This document shows, in pieces, positions 25,785 to 34,054 of a stretch of 64,000 nucleotides of DNA; positions within the stretch are counted from its first letter, which is position 1, and each line of letters starts with the position of its first letter. The position numbers were made by a program, and so were the translations under genes. Source of the stretch: Deltaproteobacteria bacterium (lineage in GTDB: Bacteria; Myxococcota_C; UBA6777); assembly GCA_002731275.1 (NCBI GenBank), contig PCBK01000028.1:1-64000 (forward strand), written 5' to 3'. A model generated the notes under the pieces. It was not told the origin of the DNA, did not search any database, and saw nothing but the letters and a program-made list of their open reading frames with translations.

Positions 25785-27395
25785 ATGAAGGAAGATCTCC
25801 TACCCCAAAGCTGGAGCACTGCCAAAATCTCCGAGATTTGCGAAGTGAATCCAAAGCACTCCAAAGAGCTAGATGACAATTTGCAAGTTAGCTTCATACC
25901 TATGTCCTCTGTCGATGACATTTCAGGAACAATAGCAGTCAATGAAGAGAGGGCTCTGGGCTCTGTTAGAAAAGGATATACACACTTTGCGGACGGTGAC
26001 GTAATCTTTGCAAAGATTACGCCCTGTATGCAAAATGGCAAAAGTGCAGTCGCTATGGGACTAAAAAGTGGATTAGCTTGCGGCTCAACCGAGTTTTATG
26101 TAATGCGAAGCCAAGGGGCTATCCAACCAGAGTACCTCCATAGGTTCGTGCGGCAAGTTAGTTTCAGGAGCAGAGCCCAGGCTGCTATGACGGGAGTTGT
26201 TGGACTAGCTAGGGTCCCCAAAACGTATTTAGAAAGTGTGGAGCTCCCTATCCCTCCCCTCAACGAGCAAAAGCGTATCGTGTCGAAGATAAAGGCACTT
26301 CAGGGCCACAGCGGTCGTGCGCGAGAGGCATTGGAGGCTGTGGGACCGTTGTTGGAGAAGTTCCGCCAGTCAGTGTTGGCGTCGGCTTTCCGAGGTGATT
26401 TGACGAAGGAGTGGCGGCAAAATAATCCGGATGTGGAACCGGCGGAGGTGTTGTTGTCGCGCATCAGAGAGGAGCGACGCACCCGCTGGATTGAAGCTGC
26501 GGCAGAGAAGGGCCGCGCCAGGGCAGAAGCAAAAGCAGTCAAAGCCAACAAAGCATGGACTCCTGCTGACAATGAAAAGGTACTTGCGAAGGAGTTTGCC
26601 AAGGCGGAGAAGAAGTACACTGAGCCAGAGCCACCGGATATATCAGGGCTGCCAGAGTTACCGGAAGGGTGGTGCTGGGTGTCACTTGAACAACTTGGCA
26701 TCCATAGAAGCGGCGTTTCTTTTAAGAGCAAAGACTTTGTTCAAGACGGTGTGCAGGTCATCAGACTTGGAAATTTGTATCAGGGCAAGTTTGACCTTTG
26801 CCGTGACCCTGTGTTTATGCCAGAAGGACATCCCGAGGTAGGCAAAGGACTGCTTGCAAAGGGTGACTTGGTGATATCCCAGACCGGAACACGACACAAA
26901 AGAGATTATGGATATTTCGTTATAATCCCCGAACACGATTCTCCGTTGGCTTTGAATCAGAGGCTTTTGGCTGTCTCACTTGTGAGTTCAATCGCCCCAG
27001 AGTGGGTGAAGTATGCGAGCAGACTAGACATTTATAGAAATCATTTTTTCTCTTATGAAACGGGTGGAGTCAACCAAGGTAATGTTGGTATTGATGGTGT
27101 GATGAAAGGTCCTATCCCACTTGCTCCCCTCGATGAAAGCATTGTACTCATGACCAAAATCAACAATGCCCTGAAATCAATCACCACTTTTTCAGGAATG
27201 CGGGGGCAAAAAGTCCGCCTTTTGGGGAAATTCGACCAATCCACTCTCGCGAAGGCATTTCGCGGGGAGCTAGTGCCCCAAGACCCAAACGATGAGCCTG
27301 CCTCTGTGTTGCTTGAGCGCATCAAGGCAGAGCGAGAAGCGGCCAAGCCCAAGAAAAAGAAAAAGGCCACTCGACGCAAGAAAGCAAAGACCTAA
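25785..27395 (+). CDS. hsdS: Type I restriction-modification system, S (specificity) subunit
   Basis: About 536 residues. A TTG in frame at 25779 is possible, but the ATG at 25785 has GGGAG 7 bases before it. Two target-recognition domains are visible, roughly residues 5-160 and 290-450. Each is followed by a conserved helix (VELPIPPLNEQKRIVSKIKA and GPIPLAPLDESIVLMTKIN) and the motif QSVLASAFRGDLTKEW or QSTLAKAFRGELVPQD, which mark the two conserved spacer regions. Each half-domain reads one part of a split DNA target; the length of the helices sets the gap. The C-terminus is a Lys-rich tail (AKPKKKKKATRRKK). The variable domains are intact. No second hsdS or inverted-repeat shufflon was found nearby, so phase variation is not evident. 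Confidence 0.93.
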   Translation: MKEDLLPQSWSTAKISEICEVNPKHSKELDDNLQVSFIPMSSVDDISGTIAVNEERALGSVRKGYTHFADGDVIFAKITPCMQNGKSAVAMGLKSGLACGSTEFYVMRSQGAIQPEYLHRFVRQVSFRSRAQAAMTGVVGLARVPKTYLESVELPIPPLNEQKRIVSKIKALQGHSGRAREALEAVGPLLEKFRQSVLASAFRGDLTKEWRQNNPDVEPAEVLLSRIREERRTRWIEAAAEKGRARAEAKAVKANKAWTPADNEKVLAKEFAKAEKKYTEPEPPDISGLPELPEGWCWVSLEQLGIHRSGVSFKSKDFVQDGVQVIRLGNLYQGKFDLCRDPVFMPEGHPEVGKGLLAKGDLVISQTGTRHKRDYGYFVIIPEHDSPLALNQRLLAVSLVSSIAPEWVKYASRLDIYRNHFFSYETGGVNQGNVGIDGVMKGPIPLAPLDESIVLMTKINNALKSITTFSGMRGQKVRLLGKFDQSTLAKAFRGELVPQDPNDEPASVLLERIKAEREAAKPKKKKKATRRKKAKT

Positions 27396-28451
27396 GCAAT
27401 CGGGAGCTTTGGTGTTAAGATTGGGCACGCAGTATGAGACGTTCATTGCCTTACAATTTGCGTCTTCATCTTGGGATTACACAGCGTTCATCCAAAAAGG
27501 CGGACCCAACAGAACAAGACAGCACCCCCACCACAGAAGATGTTGACACATTCCCTGATTTCTCTTGATTGCTCTTCGGTTCTCCTCTCACCGTAGCTCT
27601 TCTTTTTTATCACCAGTTCCACAAAATGCATCCTATCCACACCCAACCGACCTCTTTTGTGCTTGTGTTTGGCTCTTTGCTCGTCCCTTTGAAGCCAACA
27701 TGAGGTGCTATCCCCGTCGGTGAACAATTGTCGTTGCCCCAGCACCAAAAAATCCGGTCGGTTGATCTTGAGCTGCCAGTCGGGAGTGGTTGCTACCCCC
27801 CTCTGGAACCTTGCGAAAGTGGTCTGACGAGGTTGATCCACTGCTCATTTGGATATGTTTTCTTCTGTTTTCGTGTAACGGACCGGATATTTTTGTTGTG
27901 GAGGCGAATTTTTTTGGTTCGGAGTGGGTGATCAACCTCTTGGGAGCCGAGTACTTTTGTTGGCGGAGCGATTCCGGGCGGTGAGGAGGCAAAGAATGTT
28001 CTTGATGGATTGAATTTTTTGGGTAATGGAGTATATCTTTTGATGGCGTGAGCGGAGTTGGGATTTGTGGGAGAGGAGCTTTTGATGGTGTGAGTGGGGC
28101 TTGGGTTTATAGGAGCGGAATTAGGAGGTTCCGGAGTTTTGACATTGTGGCGAGGTGTTGATGTTGTGGTCAGGGGTATGGATGATTAAAGAGTTCAGGA
28201 TGAGCCTCGAAGAGAAATTGAATGGTATGACGAGTGGCCTAGCGGATCGGAATCATGGAAATATAGTCTTTGGGGCTTGCAAAAGGGAGCGCAATGGTTT
28301 TTGATTGTTGGGTAGATGGTTTCGCCGCAGACCCCCTTTGTTCCGTTTGGAACTTTTTATTTTAAGGCCTATGGTGCCATCTTTTCTCAACTTTTTCTCT
28401 TGACATAAAATCCATTACAATCAGAAAAGGACGTCGAATGAGGTGGATTAA
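27396..28451. other. Kilobase without a confident gene between the restriction operon and the nuclease gene
   Basis: No frame in this gap has both a ribosome-binding site and a familiar product. A 44-codon plus frame (27434-27568) and a 117-codon minus frame (27488-27841) overlap and neither is convincing. At 28037-28120 there is an imperfect tandem pair with a 42-base period (CTTTTGATGG-GTGAG-GG). TTGACA at 28400 and TACAAT at 28415 are promoter-like but only 9-10 bases apart. The gap may be decayed DNA at the edge of a transferred segment. Confidence 0.45.
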
Positions 28452-28643
28452 ATGATGGGATTCAACAGCGATAAATCAATTCGATGCTGGGTTCTTTGTG
28501 GGTTGGATTCGGGAGAACAGGTTCCTTCTAATCTGGATATTTGTTGTGTAGGAGGATTTTTTGCTAAAGTTTGTGTATCCTTTGTGTCTCTGACACTACA
28601 TTTACAAAATGCCTTTGATGTGAAAGGAGGGAGTTTGACATGA
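28452..28643 (+). CDS. Possible small Cys-containing protein coupled to the nuclease gene
   Basis: The 63-codon frame starts ATGATG, with GAGGTGG about 6 bases upstream. Its stop overlaps the next start as ATGA, a layout that favours translational coupling. The product has five cysteines (RCWVLCGL, DICCVGG, KVCVS) and no recognised motif. The composition is not typical of a stable soluble protein, so it may be a leader peptide, a small partner protein, or chance. Confidence 0.3.
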   Translation: MMGFNSDKSIRCWVLCGLDSGEQVPSNLDICCVGGFFAKVCVSFVSLTLHLQNAFDVKGGSLT

Positions 28644-31090
28644 GATATACTGGTGATATGTGGTTTGGCGAGATGGTATGGTTTGACATTCACTTGCGCT
28701 ATCGGGGAGAGATTTTTAACATTCACAATCCTGCGGGAGTCGCGCTTGAGAGAAAGTTAATGGTTCGTGATGGGAAGGTTGTAGGGGATAAAAAACAATA
28801 CAATGAAAGGGGTTTGCCGGTTCTCTTTTACTACAATGAGGGAGTCGTATCGGGTGTTTGCCCTCTATCTTGTGCTTCTCTTTTTTTGCGTCGTCGGTGG
28901 TTGGCATTTATTTCCCTTTCTAAATATCGGCATTCTCTGATTTGTGATATGATTGAATATGATCTTGTGGGAGCATTTTCTGAGCAAGTGGAGTTACTTT
29001 CAGAGTTGGAAGATTACGAAGAAGCTTTTCATGATGTGTTTAATGCGTGGTTCAACTTAAATCCTGTAAGAGCCAAGGATGTTTTTTGTAATAATATTGA
29101 TAGGTTTTCTTTGAAAGAGAAAGTCTACTATTTAAGATGTTTTCCTGACAGGGGTGTGTGGTCGAGAGTTCTGCCTTCTTGGAAGTTTTCCTTTGTGCAT
29201 GCTTTGAGTTCCTGTGGAGACAAGTCTTCTGAAAAGTACATTGAGGAATCTTCTCTTTTTGAGCTTATATGTAAGCGTCCTTTCTTAGTTCCTGATGTGT
29301 TTTGGACGCGTATTTGTGAAGAGTGGTTTCCTTCTTGTATTGAGGAACAGCGAGATACGTTACTTTCTTTTTTAGTTGAGTACTATGCTCCTGTCGAAAA
29401 AATCCTTTCTTTTTTACCTGCAGTTCCTCATTTGGTTTCAGGTGTTTATGATTGCTTGAAAAATGGAGGTCTATATTCTGACACAGAATTATCTTCTTTT
29501 TTCTCATGGCTCATTTTACATGCTCCTGATATGCCTATCGAAACTCGTTTGCACCTTTGTGAACTTTCTGTTGATGATCCCATCTTCTTTGAGAGAGCTG
29601 AGGCTGCTGGATTGTACAAAATTCTGTTTTCCTCTTGGAAATTAAAAGAATATCTGACAGAATTTGTCGTCAAAATGTTTTTCCACTCCCCTCAACTTGC
29701 TGAAGCATTTTCAATGGAGTCTGTTTATCAGGATGTCCGTGAAGTTGCCTTTTCTGAAGGAAATTCAAAGGTCAAGTGGATGTGGAGGATTTTCTTCGAA
29801 GGGGCAGAAGCACTTGAAACTTGGTCTCCCTATGAAAATAGCAGCGAATTGGAGGGTGCATTTGAGGGTTGTGTTGAGGGGCTCACTATGCTTAGAAAGT
29901 GGCCTGATGTATTGGACTTTTGCTTGCAGGCTCTTTCCAGTTTTCCTGCAAACGAGTTTTTACAGCGCCAATTGATTTTCTCTGCTTCTATGGTTTATCA
30001 GGCTTGTGATTTGAGTTTGATGCGGGCTTTGCTTTTCAGATTAGGGTTTAAGGATGATAATTCATGTTCCAAATATTTGTCTGCATTTCTGCCCCACGGA
30101 GAAAAGCATTTTGTTGATTTCGAGAGAGTAATCATTGATGGTACTTGTGATGAGAATGATGTCAAGAATCTAAGGCTTGTTGCTGATTTTGTTAAGTGTA
30201 TTGAAGAAGAAGTTCGATGGAAGGCGTTGTTTCGCTCCAAATCTTTTTATTTGGATCCTTTTACGTCTGTTACTGAGGTTGCTCAGTTTGTTTTTTGTCC
30301 TGTTAGCTATTCTATCCAAAAAAGTGTAGAATTGTCCCCTTCACTTGAAGCTCAATGGGGATTACGTTTGCATGAAAAACAGTTTTTGACGCCTCCCAAA
30401 TATAATCGTATATTTCAACGATTTTATGCAAACAGAGTGATTTCTACTCAAGAGCGGGAGTTTTCTCGTATCCCCTCATACGTTCAACCATATCTTCAAC
30501 CTCTGTTCCTGGATATTTCCACTTCACGTTTGCTTGGGAGCGGGCACAGTCCAGAGCCTGTTGAACCTGCTTGGAGTGACGAATATGGTCTCGTTGGTGC
30601 TCCTGATTACGTGTTTGAAAGAGATGATGGTGTTCGGTTTGTTGTGGAGGAGAAATTTCGTCATTATTCACGGTCAAAACCCTCTAGAGTTTATCCCAAC
30701 CACTTAGCACAGGTGCTAGGCTACATCTATGGGCTCCCTCCTCTAAACTTGTCGTATGGTTATGTTTTGTACTGGTTTTACAAGCAAACACATGGATCCT
30801 CAACGGTTCAACTTCGGGATGCTCGTGTTTTTAGAGTCGAGAAGAATGCTAACCATGAGAATTTTTTCCTTCACTCTCTTAGGGAACTTCGAGAATTTCA
30901 AAAGGCTGGCACCATGCCTTTCAGGGTGGAGGCTTTGAGTCCATTTCCCCACAAGTGCATGGGGTGTGAGGTTCGGCTGTATTGTTCGCACAAGTCTTGT
31001 GCTCAAGAACTTGTTCTGTTAGATTATCTAAGTGATGGGGAGTCTGTAGGGCATTTAGAAGATAGTGCAAACTTGAATAGATCCGAGTAA
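28640..31090 (+). CDS. Helical protein with C-terminal Cas4/AddB-like iron-sulfur nuclease domain
   Basis: 816 residues, from an ATG preceded by AAAGGAGG at 9 bases. Residues 1-75 look beta-rich; about 80-540 are helical, without a recognised family. The C-terminal domain (about 545-800) has the full PD-(D/E)XK signature of Cas4/RecB-type nucleases: Asp656 in GAPDYVF, Glu670-Glu671-Lys672 in VVEEKF, and Gln691-x3-Tyr695 in AQVLGY. Four cysteines, C553 (FCPVS) and C773-x2-C776-x5-C782 (KCMGCEVRLYC), have the spacing of the [4Fe-4S] staple of Cas4, AddB and Dna2. It should cut or resect DNA ends. No helicase motifs and no cas genes are present. The gene is much more AT-rich than its surroundings (19 G/C in bases 29461-29520), indicating horizontal gain. 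It lies beside a type I restriction operon, which suggests a defence role. Confidence 0.7.
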   Translation: MRYTGDMWFGEMVWFDIHLRYRGEIFNIHNPAGVALERKLMVRDGKVVGDKKQYNERGLPVLFYYNEGVVSGVCPLSCASLFLRRRWLAFISLSKYRHSLICDMIEYDLVGAFSEQVELLSELEDYEEAFHDVFNAWFNLNPVRAKDVFCNNIDRFSLKEKVYYLRCFPDRGVWSRVLPSWKFSFVHALSSCGDKSSEKYIEESSLFELICKRPFLVPDVFWTRICEEWFPSCIEEQRDTLLSFLVEYYAPVEKILSFLPAVPHLVSGVYDCLKNGGLYSDTELSSFFSWLILHAPDMPIETRLHLCELSVDDPIFFERAEAAGLYKILFSSWKLKEYLTEFVVKMFFHSPQLAEAFSMESVYQDVREVAFSEGNSKVKWMWRIFFEGAEALETWSPYENSSELEGAFEGCVEGLTMLRKWPDVLDFCLQALSSFPANEFLQRQLIFSASMVYQACDLSLMRALLFRLGFKDDNSCSKYLSAFLPHGEKHFVDFERVIIDGTCDENDVKNLRLVADFVKCIEEEVRWKALFRSKSFYLDPFTSVTEVAQFVFCPVSYSIQKSVELSPSLEAQWGLRLHEKQFLTPPKYNRIFQRFYANRVISTQEREFSRIPSYVQPYLQPLFLDISTSRLLGSGHSPEPVEPAWSDEYGLVGAPDYVFERDDGVRFVVEEKFRHYSRSKPSRVYPNHLAQVLGYIYGLPPLNLSYGYVLYWFYKQTHGSSTVQLRDARVFRVEKNANHENFFLHSLRELREFQKAGTMPFRVEALSPFPHKCMGCEVRLYCSHKSCAQELVLLDYLSDGESVGHLEDSANLNRSE

Positions 31091-31750
31091 GATGGAACAG
31101 GGGTGACTGGACGAACAGGTACGTCTTTGAAAAATCCTGCGTGTGGGTATGATGTAGGTTTGCTTTTTTTATAAAATCCCGCTTTCGATGGGGTTTTTCG
31201 AATTTTTGGAAGGGTATGCATTGATTTGAACCTACTGATCACTCCATACTCCTGGTAAACCGAATACTGGAAAGTCAAACAAGCGATGCAAGCCTGTTGT
31301 TAAGGGTATTCTTTTTATCCTTTAAGCGGGCTGCCTATGATGAGAGTTTCCCAAGTCATACGGGAAGTGAAAGATTGTCTACTCTCCTCACCATTGATGG
31401 ACTCGTTGCGGTGTGTAGGTTACGCTCCCAAACTCCTTCTCCTGTGAGGGGAGACGACCTTTGTCAATGTGAAAAGACCTAACAAAAAGCCAAGCAGAGC
31501 GCGGCAGTCCACAACGAAGGTGTCAACTGAGGGGGGAGGCAAGGACGAAGTCCGCGCCTGGGGGATTTCCAAATCCCCCGGTAGTCCTATATCCTTTCAA
31601 ATCCCCTGGATGGTGTTGTCGCGAAAAAGATACTCGACATCGAGGTCGGACACAAGGCCCGACCCTACGGGGAAAAATGCAACATCATACTCATGCGCTT
31701 ACTTCGCGAGAGGACCACTTAGGCTCATAGACCCAAGACCTTTCACCCTC
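31091..31750. other. Intergenic region with REP-like copy C
   Basis: No gene is supported. Bases 31490-31584 resemble the elements at 32921 and 37501: AGAGCGCGGCAG, then a run AGGGGGGAGGCAAGG, then CCGCGCCTGG, then a hairpin GGGGGATTT/AAATCCCCC (31560-31579) and GGTAG. The sequence differs more than copies A and B do from each other, but the order of blocks is kept. Confidence 0.5.
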
Positions 31751-32797
31751 TCAACCTTCTTGCTTGCGTAGGAGCGAAGGCAGACTCAACACGAGAATGG
31801 CGACGATGATGATCGCAGCTGCGGTGTATTGGTACGCGCTTGGAGCTGGTGCACCGAGCCACCATGTCAAGACGAGACTCGCGAGGACACCGGCCATGAT
31901 ACTCGAACTTCTATTCACTGGAACACAGAAGGTATTCTCTCGTTTGTTGAGCAGAATCAATCCACCAAAGATCCCCACCATCTGTGAGGACAGTCCAATC
32001 AGTACAATCCCCCAAAACGCCGGACCTAGTTGAGAGAACGCAAGACCCTTTGCGATCTCCGCCGGGAATGGACCTGGAAACAACAAGCCAATCAACACAA
32101 TCACCAACAAGCTAACTGGTGCCGCGGTGAACTGTTCCTCCGCAAAGAATTGAAGTTGTTTGTTGGGGTCTTCTGACTTGGCAAGACGACTCATCAAGCG
32201 CAATCGCACAAAATACGCCGCGAGATACACTGCAATGTCCAACGCCGCGATCAATGTGATGGAAGTCGTTCCCTTTTCGGCGAATGCCACAACCAATGCG
32301 GCCAAACTCAACGCAAGCCCTACCCACGAATACCAACGGGTCTCTCGTTGACTCACTGCATCCACGATGGGTGCCAAGATCAACAAACCACCCCGCATCA
32401 AGAGCATCGCGAACACAATACTCAACCCCGAAAAGGTATACGCCAGAGTCGTCGTCACAATAATGGCTGACGTACAGAGACCCGATAGCAATGGTCCTTT
32501 GGATGGATAGGGGATGGAGAGTGGGCCGACATTCGCTTGGTGAGCGTGCTTGATGATGCCTGTGAGCCACAAAAATAACAGCATGACACAGGTCGTCACA
32601 AGCAAACTCAAGGGCAACATTCGCGCACCAGGAACAGCCTGCGATAAGCCTGGATAGCGACCACTTGCGATCGCCTTGGTGAGTGCGCTGTATGGGATGT
32701 AGCTGGCAAAATACCCAAAGGCAAACCACCAGATCGACATATTCACTAATCGTGTGAGGAAGGGTGTTGGCAAGATCTCCTCCTGTATGGGGAACAT
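31751..32797 (-). CDS. Multi-span membrane protein, DMT/EamA-like transporter
   Basis: 348 residues with about ten hydrophobic spans (WWFAFGYFASYI, PLSLLVTTCVMLLFLWLTGI, GLCTSAIIVTTTLAYTFSGL, LLMRGGLLILAPIVDAV, WVGLALSLAALVVAF, VSLLVIVLIGLLFP, FWGIVLIGLSSQMVGIFGGL, AAAIIIVAILVLSLP). The duplicated five-helix arrangement and the LLMRGGLLILAPIVD segment fit the drug/metabolite transporter superfamily. Substrate unknown. The ATG at 32797 has only a weak ribosome-binding site, so the true start may be further in (Met20). It stands alone, with repeat elements on both sides. Confidence 0.65.
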   Translation of the reverse strand: MFPIQEEILPTPFLTRLVNMSIWWFAFGYFASYIPYSALTKAIASGRYPGLSQAVPGARMLPLSLLVTTCVMLLFLWLTGIIKHAHQANVGPLSIPYPSKGPLLSGLCTSAIIVTTTLAYTFSGLSIVFAMLLMRGGLLILAPIVDAVSQRETRWYSWVGLALSLAALVVAFAEKGTTSITLIAALDIAVYLAAYFVRLRLMSRLAKSEDPNKQLQFFAEEQFTAAPVSLLVIVLIGLLFPGPFPAEIAKGLAFSQLGPAFWGIVLIGLSSQMVGIFGGLILLNKRENTFCVPVNRSSSIMAGVLASLVLTWWLGAPAPSAYQYTAAAIIIVAILVLSLPSLLRKQEG

Positions 32798-32920
32798 TCG
32801 TTGGTATCAAAAGGGGAAACCCAACAATGATAACGACATCACCACGGAAACACCACGAAAAAATGATCTTTGCTCTAAAGAACATCACACCGTCACTCGT
32901 CAAGCGAAGCGCGGCAGCCT

Positions 32921-33189
32921 ACGCCGAAGGCGTCGACAGGAGGGGGAGGCAAGCGAAGCGCGCTTGGGGATGCCCGTGCATCCCCGGTAGCTGCAAGGGG
33001 CAAGCGAAGCGCGGCAGTCAGGGCAAGCGGAGCGCGGCAGCAAGTAAGGGCAAGTGGAAACTTGCCCCAAAAGTAAGGGCAAGTAGCAACTTGCCCGACA
33101 AAGAGCGTCAACAAGTAGCAACTTGCCCCAAAAGTAAGGGCAAGTGGAAACTTGCCCGACAAAGAGCGCCAACAAGTGGAAACTTGCCC
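32921..33189 (+). repeat. REP-like element A followed by a short palindrome array
   Basis: Bases 32921-33020 match 37501-37600 at 96 of 100 positions, including the hairpin GGGGATGC/GCATCCCC and repeated AAGCGAAGCGCGGCAG. Then come three full palindromes of the form GGGCAAGT-4 bases-ACTTGCCC (33048-33067, 33077-33096, 33138-33157) and two lacking the left GGGC (33113-33128, 33174-33189). The linkers are themselves repeats (GACAAAGAGCG), so this is not a CRISPR array. It lies just past the end of the sigma-factor operon. Confidence 0.8.
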
Positions 33190-33215
33190 AGGAGGTGTGT
33201 CCAAAAAAAGGAGAG

Positions 33216-33467
33216 TCAGGAGGAGGCGTTGCGGATACGTTGAAGGACGGCGTGGATGGTGCTGTCGAAGCCTTCGGGGTCGGCAGTTGCTTCGAGGGTT
33301 CTGTTGAGGCGTGCGAGATCGAATGCCCGTTGTCGACCTTCATCGGAGAGGTCATGCCAGGCCGAAGAGATGGCAAGTTCATCGGTGGAAGGAGGTCGAT
33401 AGGCAGACGCAGCTTCTTCGATCAAATTGCGTTCGGGATCATCCTGTGGGGCCTTTGACTCGCTCAT
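33216..33467 (-). CDS. Small protein coupled to a sigma factor, possible anti-sigma or regulator
   Basis: The ATG at 33467 overlaps the stop of the sigma-factor gene as ATGA, so the two are translationally coupled; the longer frame from 33509 is rejected. The product is 83 residues, acidic and likely all helical (RQRAFDLARLNRTLEATADP and TIHAVLQRIRN), with no membrane span and no zinc-binding His/Cys pattern. Position alone suggests it regulates the sigma factor; it does not resemble the zinc anti-sigma family. It is the last gene of the operon. Confidence 0.6.
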   Translation of the reverse strand: MSESKAPQDDPERNLIEEAASAYRPPSTDELAISSAWHDLSDEGRQRAFDLARLNRTLEATADPEGFDSTIHAVLQRIRNASS

Positions 33468-34054
33468 ACCCACTCCTGCTCCAGGTCGACACCTGCTGCA
33501 CGTAAACACTCCAACAAGAACTTCCTCGCACGAGAGAAGTTTTGCAAGAATGTATTTTTACGCATCGACAGCGCTTGTGCAAGGTGCAGGTCAGCCTCTC
33601 CACCCTGGCTGTGGATCCTCGCCTTGAACACTTGCTTCGGTTTCTCCGGCAACTTCTCCTCACAATCCTGAAGCGCACGACGCAACATCGGATCCGGTGG
33701 AGATGGAGGTGGGCCATCGGATTGGGATTCGAGCTGCTTCTCCAGCGTCCTGTCTGGTGCGTATTGAACGCGTTTGTGCTTCCTCGCCTCACTGATCGCG
33801 AGATTCCTGGTGATCCGCAGTGAGACACGCAACAACGTGTTTGGCTTGCCATCAGGTTCGACCTTGGGGGCGATCTGCCATGTCCGTAACAGCGCCTCCT
33901 GTAGGACGGCTTCTGTGTCCACACTTGTCGCGAAGGACTGCAAACTACCACGCAAAAGACGCTGTGCACCTCGCATCCAATGACCAAATGCTACTTCATT
34001 GCCCGCGACAATGTCAGCGAGGTAGATGTCGAGATCCGCTGTTTTGCTGGCCAC
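33464..34054 (-). CDS. ECF-type sigma-70 family RNA polymerase sigma factor
   Basis: From the GTG at 34054, which has AGGAG 9 bases upstream, the product is about 196 residues. A longer frame to 34138 would lie deep within the preceding gene. Region 2 is seen in AFGHWMRGAQRLLRGSLQ and DTEAVLQEALLRTWQIAP, and the region 4 helix-turn-helix in LPEKPKQVFKARI to SMRKNTFLQNFSRARKFLLE. Between them is a Pro/Ser-rich linker (SDGPPPSPPDP). It overlaps the end of the VIT-vWA gene by 41 bases and the start of the small downstream gene by 4. It would direct polymerase to a stress or envelope regulon; the vWA protein upstream may control it. Confidence 0.8.
   Translation of the reverse strand: MASKTADLDIYLADIVAGNEVAFGHWMRGAQRLLRGSLQSFATSVDTEAVLQEALLRTWQIAPKVEPDGKPNTLLRVSLRITRNLAISEARKHKRVQYAPDRTLEKQLESQSDGPPPSPPDPMLRRALQDCEEKLPEKPKQVFKARIHSQGGEADLHLAQALSMRKNTFLQNFSRARKFLLECLRAAGVDLEQEWV

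Noticed and set aside
27434-27841. Small genes in the gap after hsdS (44-codon plus frame and 117-codon minus frame)
   Set aside because: They overlap each other, have no clear ribosome sites, and match no family; kept only as intergenic sequence.
28400-28420. Promoter TTGACA / TACAAT before the small Cys frame
   Set aside because: The hexamers are only 9-10 bases apart, too close for a sigma70 promoter; no good partner was found at 17 bases.
32893-33382. Minus-strand frames of 103 and 160 codons
   Set aside because: Their repetitive Leu/Ala/Cys sequence comes from the palindrome array read in frame, and the longer one also covers the small sigma-linked gene.
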